From contig SSTB01000315.1 in NCBI GenBank assembly GCA_009469665.1, positions 1 to 26,439 on the forward strand: DNA of 26,439 nt, given 5' to 3'. The stretch is from Azonexaceae bacterium (GTDB lineage Bacteria > Pseudomonadota > Gammaproteobacteria > Burkholderiales > Rhodocyclaceae). A program made the translations under genes and the position numbers. Shown here in pieces: positions 1-6,404 of this stretch. Each line of letters starts with the position of its first letter. Within the stretch, counting starts at the first letter, position 1. A model generated the notes under the pieces. That model made no database searches. It was given only the letters and a program-made list of their open reading frames with translations, and was not told the origin of the DNA.

Positions 1-46
1 ACACGCCGACATCGCCGACACCGCCGAACAGGTTCTTGCCGTCCTC

Positions 47-880
47 CTAGATAGATCTGAGGACGCGCATGCCCGAACCGTTGTCGCTCACGATGGTCTT
101 GGGCATGATGGAGGCGGTCTTGCCGTACTGGTGGGCAACGTTGTGCACCACGTACTTAAGGATCTGGGTCCAGTCGGCGCGCTTGGTCAAGGTGCTGAAC
201 ACGGTACCGATTTCGCACTGGCCGGCGTTGGCCACTTCGTGGTGATGCACTTCGACGGGCACGCCCAGCGCTTCCAGGGTCAGCACCATGGCAGAGCGGA
301 TGTCGTGCAGGCTGTCGACCGGGGGAACCGGGAAGTAGCCGCCCTTGACGGAGGGACGGTGGCCGGAGGCCCCCATGCCTTCGTTCTTCTCACCGGAAGC
401 CCAGGCCGCTTCGGCGGAGTGGATCTTCAGAGAGCAGCCGGACATGTCGACAGACCATTCGACGCCGTCGAAGATGAAGAATTCGGGTTCCGGGCCGAAG
501 TAGGCGGTGTCGCCCAGGCCGGAGGACTTGAGGTAGGCTTCGGCGCGCTTGGCGATGGAGCGGGGGTCGCGGTCGTAGCCGCGGCCATCGGTGGGATCAA
601 CCACGTCGCAGGTGATGACCACGGTGGTTTCGTCGAAGAAGGGATCGACGTAGGCAGTGTCGGCGTCCGGCATGAGCAGCATGTCGGAAGCCTGGATGCC
701 CTTCCAGCCGGCGATGGAGGAGCCGTCGAAGGCATGGCCGTTTTCGAACTTGTCTTCGCTGAAGGCGGAGACCGGCACGGTGACGTGCTGTTCCTTGCCA
801 CGGGTATCGGTAAAACGGAAATCGACGAACTTGGCGTCGTTTTCCTTGACCATCTTCATCACGTCTTGCGGGGTTGCCAT
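47..880 (-). CDS. glnA: Glutamine synthetase type I, 5' portion, interrupted by a premature stop near the window edge
   Basis: Glutamine synthetase makes glutamine from glutamate, ammonia and ATP in the cytoplasm. The ATG at 880 is chosen because AGGAG lies about 10 nt upstream and the protein then begins [11 protein letters not shown], as in the family; an ATG further upstream would add unrelated sequence. The N-terminal beta-grasp domain and the catalytic-domain motifs [11 protein letters not shown] and NAGQCEIG are intact. Only 277 codons are open, against about 470 for the family, because TAG at 47-49 stands where the family has Trp. The frame past the TAG still reads EDGKNLFGG, so this is a point change, not a frameshift. 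The residues just before it, SGMRVLRSI, replace the usual SGMHVHQSI and lose two active-site histidines. This may be a decayed copy or poor sequence at a contig end. The upstream region carries nitrogen-control sites. Confidence 0.9.
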   Translation of the reverse strand: MATPQDVMKMVKENDAKFVDFRFTDTRGKEQHVTVPVSAFSEDKFENGHAFDGSSIAGWKGIQASDMLLMPDADTAYVDPFFDETTVVITCDVVDPTDGRGYDRDPRSIAKRAEAYLKSSGLGDTAYFGPEPEFFIFDGVEWSVDMSGCSLKIHSAEAAWASGEKNEGMGASGHRPSVKGGYFPVPPVDSLHDIRSAMVLTLEALGVPVEVHHHEVANAGQCEIGTVFSTLTKRADWTQILKYVVHNVAHQYGKTASIMPKTIVSDNGSGMRVLRSI

Positions 881-952
881 GGGGGTCAGTCTCCTAACTA
901 AACAAGATACCGGCGATACCGGCGACAATCGAATGCGAAAGCGGAGCGTTTT

Positions 953-969
953 TAGCAGGAAACATGCCA
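953..969 (-). promoter_or_regulatory. Sigma-54 (-24/-12) promoter of glnA
   Basis: On the minus strand the sequence is TGGCATGTTTCCTGCTA, matching the sigma-54 consensus TGGCAC-N5-TTGCA with exactly 10 nt between the GG (-24) and GC (-12) elements. The predicted transcript start is near 943, which gives a leader of about 63 nt to the glnA ATG. Two NtrC-type palindromes lie upstream at enhancer distance, which makes the call strong. The promoter is seen directly; its activity is inferred. Confidence 0.82.
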
Positions 970-1032
970 CGCATCCTGACGAAAGCTTTGCATTCTGCCA
1001 CAAAGAGATGGCGAACGTGCCCCCCGGAGTGC

Positions 1033-1049
1033 AGCACCATTGCGGTGCA
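1033..1049 (-). promoter_or_regulatory. NtrC binding site, promoter-proximal
   Basis: The sequence AGCACCATTGCGGTGCA is a perfect GCACC-N5-GGTGC palindrome and matches the NtrC (GlnG) consensus TGCACC-N5-GGTGCA in all but one position. Its centre lies about 98 bp upstream of the predicted sigma-54 transcript start. Confidence 0.8.
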
Positions 1050-1062
1050 AGCAGCGTAATTG

Positions 1063-1079
1063 CGCACCAGTTTGGTGCC
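1063..1079 (-). promoter_or_regulatory. NtrC binding site, promoter-distal
   Basis: This is a second perfect GCACC-N5-GGTGC palindrome (spacer AGTTT), centred about 128 bp upstream of the predicted start and 30 bp, about three helical turns, from the first. Paired sites on the same helix face are what NtrC needs to oligomerise. The layout parallels the classical enterobacterial glnAp2 enhancer. Confidence 0.8.
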
Positions 1080-1197
1080 ATTTGCGACCGGGTAGGGCAG
1101 CGGGTCCGGGCAGGGACGTAGGTCGTCGTAACGGCCGCAACGTCCAGGGGAGCAGCGACTGTTTTATACTGCAAGCTCATTCCAATCGGCGAATCCT

Positions 1198-1650
1198 ATG
1201 GGAAAACTGACCGAAACCCTTGCCCTGGCCCAGGAGCGCGCCCAGGCCCTCAGGCTTCCCTACGCCGGCGCCCTGACGCCTCAGGAGGCCGCCACCGTCC
1301 TCGAATCCGCTCCCGGTGCCCGCCTCGTCGATGTGCGCACCCGCGCTGAACTCGACTGGGTCGGCCGCATTCCCGGCGCGGTCGAGGTGGAATGGAACCT
1401 CTATCCCGGCGGCGCCCGCAATGAACATTTCCTGGCCCAACTGACCCGCGCGGTCGACGCCCAGGCCCCGGTGCTCTTCATCTGCCGCAGCGGTGCCCGC
1501 TCCGACGCGGCGGCCCGAGCTGCCGCAACGGCGGGCTTCGCCAGCGCCTACAACGTCCTCGAGGGCTTCGAAGGCGACAAAGATGCCGCCGGCCACCGCA
1601 GCACCGTAGGCGGCTGGCGCCACGCTGGCCTGCCATGGATTCAATCCTGA
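1198..1650 (+). CDS. Single-domain rhodanese-like sulfurtransferase
   Basis: This is a 150-residue cytoplasmic protein with one rhodanese domain filling residues 25-148. The active-site loop is CRSGARS with the catalytic cysteine at residue 96, which would carry a persulfide; the upstream LVDVRTRAEL and IPGAVEVEW segments are also typical of the fold. No signal peptide or membrane segment is seen. Single-domain rhodaneses pass sulfane sulfur between partners, but the partner is not evident here. The gene is divergent from glnA, and a TATACT hexamer at 1165-1170 could be its -10 box, although no good -35 is seen. There is no clear Shine-Dalgarno sequence before the ATG. The family call is firm and the exact role is unknown. 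Confidence 0.88.
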   Translation: MGKLTETLALAQERAQALRLPYAGALTPQEAATVLESAPGARLVDVRTRAELDWVGRIPGAVEVEWNLYPGGARNEHFLAQLTRAVDAQAPVLFICRSGARSDAAARAAATAGFASAYNVLEGFEGDKDAAGHRSTVGGWRHAGLPWIQS

Positions 1651-1668
1651 GGCATTGAAAGAGGAAAG

Positions 1669-1739
1669 CCCCTCACCCCTCACCCCTCACCCCTCACCCC
1701 TCACCCCTCCCCCCTCACCCCTCACCCCTGCCTCACCCT
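1669..1739. repeat. Heptamer tandem repeat (CCCCTCA) immediately before nadA
   Basis: Eight consecutive 7-bp units of CCCCTCA run from 1669 to 1724, the sixth with a final C instead of A, followed by a decayed tail up to the base before the nadA ATG. The repeat fills the whole place where a ribosome binding site would be expected. The complementary strand is G-rich (TGAGGGG units). Confidence 0.93.
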
Positions 1740-2825
1740 ATGCTTCCCTTCGACCGCTACAACGATCTCTCCGATTCCGAATGCCAGGAGCGCATCCGCG
1801 CTGCCCGGGCACAGCTGGGCAAGAAGGCCGTCCTGCTCTGCCACCATTACCAGCGGGCCGACGTCTATCAGCACGCCGACCTGACCGGGGATTCCCTCAA
1901 GCTCTCGCGTCTGGCGGCCGAGGCGGATTCGGAATTCATCGTGTTCTGCGGCGTGCACTTCATGGCCGAGGTGGCGGACATCATGTCGCGGCCGGCGCAG
2001 ACGGCCATCCTGCCCGACCTGGCCGCTGGGTGTTCCATGGCCGACATGGCCAACCTGGCCAAAGTGGAACGCTGCTGGCGGGAACTGGGCGAAGTTCTCG
2101 ACGTGGAAGCCGAATTCACCCCTGTCACCTATATCAATTCCGCCGCCGACCTGAAGGCCTTCTGCGGTCGCCACGGCGGCATCGTGTGCACCTCGTCCAA
2201 CGCCGGCACCATTGCCCGCTGGGCCTTCGAGCGCCGCCCGCGCATCCTCTTCTTCCCCGACCAGCACCTGGGGCGCTGGACCGGCCACCAACTGGGACTG
2301 CCCCTGGAGGCCATGGAAGTCTGGGATCCCGACCAGGAACTCGGCGGACTTACGCCGGAGCGCATCCGGAAAGCCAGGATCCTGCTCTGGAAGGGACACT
2401 GCTCGGTGCACCAGATGTTCCGCAAGAGCCATATCGACGCCTTTCGCGCCAAATACCCGGAGGGGAAGGTGATCGCCCACCCGGAGTGTGCCTTCGAAGT
2501 CTGCGCCGCTTCCGACCACGTCGGGTCCACCGAAGCCATCGTGCGCACGGTGAAGGACTCCCCCGCGGGGACCCGATGGCTGGTGGGCACCGAATTGAAC
2601 CTGGTGGACCGACTGGCGCGGGAAATGCAGGCCGAGAACAAGATGGTCCAGTTCATGGCCACCACCATCTGCATGTGTTCGACCATGCAGCGCATTGACC
2701 CCCAGCATTTGGCCTGGACCCTGGAAAATCTGGCCGCCGGAGAAGTGGTCAATCCCATCCGCGTGCCGCCCCACGAGGCCGAACCTGCCAAGGTAGCGCT
2801 GGACCGCATGCTGGCGGTGTCCTGA
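1740..2825 (+). CDS. nadA: Quinolinate synthase NadA
   Basis: NadA condenses iminoaspartate with dihydroxyacetone phosphate to quinolinate, the precursor of NAD, using an oxygen-sensitive [4Fe-4S] cluster with three cysteine ligands. The 361-residue protein has the family landmarks: LCHHYQ near residue 34, AAGCSMADM (Cys98), CTSSNA (Cys150), the WKGHCSVH segment (Cys221), HPEC (Cys250) and TICMCSTM (Cys311/Cys313). By family spacing the likely cluster ligands are Cys98, Cys221 and one of Cys311/Cys313; this assignment is inference. Its ATG directly abuts the heptamer repeat and has no visible Shine-Dalgarno sequence. The start still fits, because the family N-terminus begins shortly before the first conserved block. 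nadB and nadC are not in the window. A 6-nt gap separates it from the next gene, so they are probably co-transcribed. Confidence 0.95.
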   Translation: MLPFDRYNDLSDSECQERIRAARAQLGKKAVLLCHHYQRADVYQHADLTGDSLKLSRLAAEADSEFIVFCGVHFMAEVADIMSRPAQTAILPDLAAGCSMADMANLAKVERCWRELGEVLDVEAEFTPVTYINSAADLKAFCGRHGGIVCTSSNAGTIARWAFERRPRILFFPDQHLGRWTGHQLGLPLEAMEVWDPDQELGGLTPERIRKARILLWKGHCSVHQMFRKSHIDAFRAKYPEGKVIAHPECAFEVCAASDHVGSTEAIVRTVKDSPAGTRWLVGTELNLVDRLAREMQAENKMVQFMATTICMCSTMQRIDPQHLAWTLENLAAGEVVNPIRVPPHEAEPAKVALDRMLAVS

Positions 2826-2831
2826 TCCCCC

Positions 2832-3590
2832 ATGGGACAGACTGCCCTCCACGTCACCACCTATAACATCCACAAGGGTTTCTCCCAGTTCAACCGGCGC
2901 ATGATGGTCCATGAGTTGCGGGACCGCCTGCGCCACCTGGGGCCGGACATCGTCTTCCTGCAGGAGGTCCAGGGTCTGCACCTGGGCCACGCCGAGAACC
3001 ACGCCGACTGGCCCGACGCCCCCCAGCACGAGTTTCTCGCCGCCGACGAGTGGCAGGCGTCGGCCTACGGCCGCAACATGGTCTATGACCACGGCCACCA
3101 CGGCAATGCCATCCTGGCTCGCTTTCCCATCCTGGACAGCCACAATCAGGACGTCACCCACCTGCAGTTCGAGCGCCGGGGCCTCCTGCACTGCCGCATC
3201 GCCGTCGCCCGGGGCCTCACCGTGCATTGCGTCTGTGTCCATCTTTCCCTCTTCGGGCGCTCGCGCAAAAAGCAGATGGAATCCCTGGCCGGTTACCTCG
3301 ACGCCCTGGCACGGCCCGAAGAGCCCCTCATCATCGCCGGCGACTTCAACGACTGGCGCAATCGGGCCGACGACCACCTGGCCCAACGCCTGGGCCTGAC
3401 CGAAGTCTTCGGCGGCATCGCCGGGCGGCCGGTGAAGAGTTTTCCTGCTGCCCTGCCCGTCTTTCGCCTCGACCGAATCTATGTGCGCGGCTTTCACGTC
3501 GAACGCACCGAAGTGCATCACGGCCGTCCCTGGTCGATGATTTCCGACCACGCCGCGCTCTCCGCCCACCTGGTCAGGGACGGGGATTAG
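2832..3590 (+). CDS. Endonuclease/exonuclease/phosphatase-family protein, YbhP-like
   Basis: This 252-residue protein has the metal-dependent DNase I-like fold. Visible landmarks are TYNIHKG (Asn12), FLQEV (Glu45), GNAIL (91-95), VHLSLFGRSR (His137), GDFNDW (Asp171, Asn173), LDRIYV (Asp214) and SDHAAL (Asp239-His240), so the catalytic set is complete. Such proteins cut phosphodiester bonds in nucleic acids, phosphoinositides or phospholipid head groups, and the substrate cannot be read from sequence. The gene directly precedes a clsB homologue, the same pairing as ybhP with clsB (ybhO) in Escherichia coli, which argues for a role linked to phospholipid metabolism. It starts 6 nt after nadA stops and lacks a clear Shine-Dalgarno sequence, so translational coupling is likely. 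Confidence 0.88.
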   Translation: MGQTALHVTTYNIHKGFSQFNRRMMVHELRDRLRHLGPDIVFLQEVQGLHLGHAENHADWPDAPQHEFLAADEWQASAYGRNMVYDHGHHGNAILARFPILDSHNQDVTHLQFERRGLLHCRIAVARGLTVHCVCVHLSLFGRSRKKQMESLAGYLDALARPEEPLIIAGDFNDWRNRADDHLAQRLGLTEVFGGIAGRPVKSFPAALPVFRLDRIYVRGFHVERTEVHHGRPWSMISDHAALSAHLVRDGD

Positions 3591-3604
3591 CCGAGCAAGG
3601 CCCC

Positions 3605-4771
3605 GTGGTCAGCCAAGCGGACTACCGCGCCGGCAACCGGCTCACCCTCCTGGAGTCGGGGCGCGAATATTTTCCCGCCCTGCTGGCGGAAATCACCGCC
3701 GCCCGGCGGGAGATTTTTCTGGAAAGCTACATCTTCGCGGCCGACCCAGCGGGCGAAGCCATCGCTGCCGCCCTGATCGAAGCGGCGGCGCGGGGGGTGC
3801 GGGTGCAGGTGCTGGTCGATGGCTTCGGCGGGCGCAATTTTCGCCGGGATTTTTTGCCCCGCCTCGCTGCCGCCGGCGTCTACGCCCTGCTCTATCGGCC
3901 GGAACTCACCCGCTTCAACTTCCGCCGTCACCGCCTGCGGCGCCTGCACCGCAAGCTTGCGGTCATCGACGCCCGGGTGGCCTTCGTCGGCGGCATCAAT
4001 GTCGTGGACGACGACAACGCGCCGCCCGCCATGCGTCCCCGCTACGACTACGCCGTCCGCCTGGAAGGGCCGGTGGTGGCCCAGGTTCATGCCGCCGTGG
4101 CGCGCATGTGGGAGATCGTCGTGTGGGCCAGTTTCAAACGGCGCTACCGCATCCGCAGCCTGACACCGCCCGAGTGCCCCGAGACGGAAGGCCAGATCGC
4201 CGCCTTTCTGCGCCGTGACAGCTTCCGGCACCGCAATGACATCCTCAACGCCTACCTCGCCGCCATCGCCTCGGCCCGCACCGAAGTGCTCATCGCCAAC
4301 GCCTACTTTCTGCCTGGCTTCCGCTTCCGCCATGCCCTGCGGGCCGCCGCCCGGCGGGGCGTGGCGGTGACCATCCTGCTGCAGGGCGTCAGCGACCATC
4401 CCCTGCTGCAATACGCCTCCCGCACCTTGTACGCCAGCCTGCTGGCCGACGGCATCCGCATCTTCGAGTACCGCCGCAGCTTCCTCCACGCCAAGGTGGC
4501 GGTGGTCGATGGGCGCTGGGCCACCGTGGGGTCGTCGAACATCGACCCCTTCAGCCTCTTTCTGGCCAAGGAAGGCAACCTCGCGGTGCGCGACCGGGAT
4601 TTCGCCCTAGAACTGCGCGGCCGCCTCGATGCGGCCATGGCCTCCGGAGCGGTGGAAATTCTCCCCGGCGACCTTGCTCGCCTGCCCTGGCACTCGCGCC
4701 TGCTGCGCTGGATCAGCTACGGCGCGGTGCGCGCCCTGGTGGGTCTGGCCGGCTTCGGCCCCCGGCTCTAG
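3605..4771 (+). CDS. clsB: Cardiolipin synthase B-type phospholipase D-family protein
   Basis: ClsB-type enzymes make cardiolipin or related phosphatidyl products by transphosphatidylation at the inner membrane. The 388-residue protein has two HKD motifs, His115-Lys117-Asp122 in RLHRKLAVID and His295-Lys297-Asp302 in FLHAKVAVVD, followed by GGIN and GSSN turns typical of the phospholipase D superfamily. Length and lack of N-terminal membrane helices match ClsB rather than ClsA. The reading frame is open upstream into the previous gene, but the GTG at 3605 is preferred: it has AAGG 5 nt upstream, lies 14 nt past the previous stop, and gives the expected N-terminus before NRLTLLESG. It probably shares a transcript with nadA and the YbhP-like gene. 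Confidence 0.9.
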   Translation: MVSQADYRAGNRLTLLESGREYFPALLAEITAARREIFLESYIFAADPAGEAIAAALIEAAARGVRVQVLVDGFGGRNFRRDFLPRLAAAGVYALLYRPELTRFNFRRHRLRRLHRKLAVIDARVAFVGGINVVDDDNAPPAMRPRYDYAVRLEGPVVAQVHAAVARMWEIVVWASFKRRYRIRSLTPPECPETEGQIAAFLRRDSFRHRNDILNAYLAAIASARTEVLIANAYFLPGFRFRHALRAAARRGVAVTILLQGVSDHPLLQYASRTLYASLLADGIRIFEYRRSFLHAKVAVVDGRWATVGSSNIDPFSLFLAKEGNLAVRDRDFALELRGRLDAAMASGAVEILPGDLARLPWHSRLLRWISYGAVRALVGLAGFGPRL

Positions 4772-4798
4772 TACTGCGTTCCGTCAATAAGCTTACAA

Positions 4799-4904
4799 AT
4801 GAAATCGATGCATTCTCGTGTCAGGCAAGGCGCAAACAGCAGTCATAGTCGAAGCCATGACGAGGATTTGCAACGCCGCATGGCGCGAGAAGGCGCGATT
4901 TCAT
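4799..4904. repeat. Dispersed intergenic palindromic element, copy A
   Basis: This 106-bp element is bounded by perfect 9-bp inverted repeats, ATGAAATCG at 4799-4807 and CGATTTCAT at 4896-4904. Inside are CAAGGCGCAAA (4826-4836) and TTTGCAACGCCG (4867-4878), which partly pair, and an inner dyad around 4842-4861 (GTCATAG/CCATGAC). The internal core is shared with copies C and D although the ends differ. It has no coding capacity of note. Confidence 0.7.
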
Positions 4905-4937
4905 GTACGCGGTTTGGCGGACCGCAGTAATAGTAGT

Positions 4938-5089
4938 CAGTCACACAGGTTTGCGTGGATGCCGAGGCGCGCCTCCGCGCCCCGGTCGCGCGAAGCGAAG
5001 CGCAGCCACAGCCGAAGCTATGGCGAGGATGAGCGACAAAGCGAACGGGGATGCGGGGCGGGCCGAACATAGCGGAACCCGTGTGACTG
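4938..5089. repeat. Dispersed intergenic palindromic element, copy B (diverged)
   Basis: This 152-bp stretch is flanked by inverted repeats, CAGTCACACAGGTT at 4938-4951 and AACCCGTGTGACTG at 5076-5089 (one internal mismatch). The centre carries CCACAGC-CGAA-GCTATGGCGAGG, which resembles the inner dyad of the other copies, but the CAAGGCGCAAA block is degraded. It ends 27 bp after the gluQ stop codon. Together with copy A it accounts for almost the whole 345-bp gap between clsB and gluQ. Confidence 0.6.
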
Positions 5090-5116
5090 GCTACAAGCGG
5101 CGGGACGATTCCCGCC

Positions 5117-6031
5117 TCAAACCCTGATCGACCTCTGGCGCGGCACCGCGGCGAAGGACCAGTGCTCCCGGGCCCAGACCCACACCTCGGCCACCGGGGC
5201 ATGCGCCAGCGCCTCCGGTGGCCGCTGCCCCAGGAAATCCAGAGCCCGGCACAGCTGGGCCGAGGCATCGGCGCGATCCAGGGGCCGGGCGCGGGTCTGC
5301 TTGGAAAGCTTCTCGCCGGCCCCGTTCACCGCTACAGGCAGGTGGGCGTAAACCGGTGCCGGCAACCCCAGGCAAGCTTGCAACCAGAGCTGGCGCGGCG
5401 TCGATTCGATCAGATCGGCCCCCCGTACGACGTGGGTGATGCCCTGGGCAGCATCATCCACCACCACCGCCAACTGATAGGCGTAACAGCCATCGGCCCG
5501 CAGCAGGACGAAGTCCCCCACGTCGGACGCTAGGCGGTGCGCCACTCGGCCTTGCAGGCGGTCTTCTAAGGCCGTTTCCCGATCGTCGGTGAGCAGGCGC
5601 CAAGCCCTTGGCGCGCGCCCGGACGGCAGACCGCCCCGGCAGGTGCCCGGGTAGACGAGCCCCCCGTCCACTGCTTCGCCCAGAGTGGAATCGGCGATTT
5701 CCCGGCGGGAACAGGCACAGCCGTAGGCCATCCCCGAACGGCGCAGGCTTTGCAGGGCTTCACCGTAGGCCTCCGACCGCTCGCTCTGGTACAGGACAGG
5801 CCCGTCCCAAGCGAAGCCAAAAGCCTCCAGGGTGCGCAGAATATCGTCGGCGGCACCGGGAACAGTCCGTGGCCGATCCACATCCTCCATCCGCACTTCC
5901 CAGGTTCCCCCCTGGGTCCAGGCATCCAGGGCGCTGCCCACCGCCGCCACCAGGGAGCCGAAATGCAGCGGCCCACTGGGCGAAGGCGCGAAGCGGCCGC
6001 GGTAGGGAGGGAAGCGGGCTGGCGAAGGCAC
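5117..6031 (-). CDS. gluQ: Glutamyl-Q tRNA(Asp) synthetase (GluQRS)
   Basis: This truncated relative of glutamyl-tRNA synthetase activates glutamate and attaches it to the queuosine base of tRNA(Asp), not to a tRNA 3' end. The protein has GRFAPSPSG and HFGS (class I HIGH-like, residues 23-26), a zinc site formed by Cys105, Cys107, Tyr127 and Cys131 with family spacing, a VRGADLIEST block, and KLSKQ (241-245) as the KMSKS equivalent. It has no anticodon-binding domain, as expected. The frame opens with an ATG at 6100, but the GTG at 6031 is preferred because AGGTGA lies 8 nt before it and the resulting 304 residues match the family. The longer form would add 23 unconserved residues and has no Shine-Dalgarno sequence. 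Confidence 0.92.
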   Translation of the reverse strand: MPSPARFPPYRGRFAPSPSGPLHFGSLVAAVGSALDAWTQGGTWEVRMEDVDRPRTVPGAADDILRTLEAFGFAWDGPVLYQSERSEAYGEALQSLRRSGMAYGCACSRREIADSTLGEAVDGGLVYPGTCRGGLPSGRAPRAWRLLTDDRETALEDRLQGRVAHRLASDVGDFVLLRADGCYAYQLAVVVDDAAQGITHVVRGADLIESTPRQLWLQACLGLPAPVYAHLPVAVNGAGEKLSKQTRARPLDRADASAQLCRALDFLGQRPPEALAHAPVAEVWVWAREHWSFAAVPRQRSIRV

Positions 6032-6129
6032 GGGAAAAATCACCTCAGATCGAGTTTGCGGTGAATGGGGCGAGACTGAGCCTGGCGAGGGAAGAGCCAT
6101 TCATTCGGGCACGACTTGCGACTCAGAGT

Positions 6130-6279
6130 CTGTGAATTTTTCAGGCGCGCCCGAGCGGCGTGCCCAGGTGTGCACGATCAAGGCGCAAAGCACAGCCATA
6201 GCTCTGGCTCTGGCGAGCCTTTGCAACGCCGAGCGGGCGCAGTTGGGCATGGTGAGCAGGGGTGACTGAAATTCCACAG
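6130..6279. repeat. Dispersed intergenic palindromic element, copy C
   Basis: This 150-bp element has imperfect terminal inverted repeats: CTGTGAATTTTTCAG at the left and CTGAAATTCCACAG at the right. The first 73 bp differ from copy D at only two positions. Internal blocks CAAGGCGCAAA (6179-6189) and TTTGCAACGCCG (6220-6231) are shared with copy A. The 373-bp gap between the gluQ start and the pccA end holds this element plus the two hairpins at 6343-6381. Confidence 0.8.
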
Positions 6280-6342
6280 GCTCTCGGTGCTCCAAGCTCC
6301 GGGCCGCCCTGCCCTGAAGAGCACTAGGTACCTGGCGGCTCC

Positions 6343-6381
6343 AACCCGGCTTCGGGTTGCATCCCCGGCCTGTGGCCGGGG
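6343..6381 (-). terminator. Two adjacent GC-rich hairpins downstream of pccA
   Basis: Reading away from pccA, the first hairpin is an 8-bp perfect stem, CCCCGGCC and GGCCGGGG with a 3-nt loop (6363-6381), and the second is AACCCG/CGGGTT with a 4-nt loop (6343-6358). They begin 24 nt past the pccA stop. No U-run follows, so a rho-independent terminator is not proven; they may instead stabilise the transcript end. Confidence 0.4.
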
Positions 6382-6404
6382 CCCCTGCACCGTCGTCCGC
6401 CGGG

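Noticed and set aside
1669..1739. Short regular repeats considered as a CRISPR array
   Set aside because: The units are contiguous 7-mers with no spacers and there are no cas genes.
1722..3569. Minus-strand open frame of 615 codons opposite nadA and the YbhP-like gene
   Set aside because: It spans two clearly real plus-strand genes and has the shadow composition typical of high GC; no recognisable protein.
6032..6100. Longer GluQRS form starting at ATG 6100
   Set aside because: The extra residues are not part of the family N-terminus and lack a ribosome site, while AGGTGA precedes the GTG at 6031 at ideal spacing.
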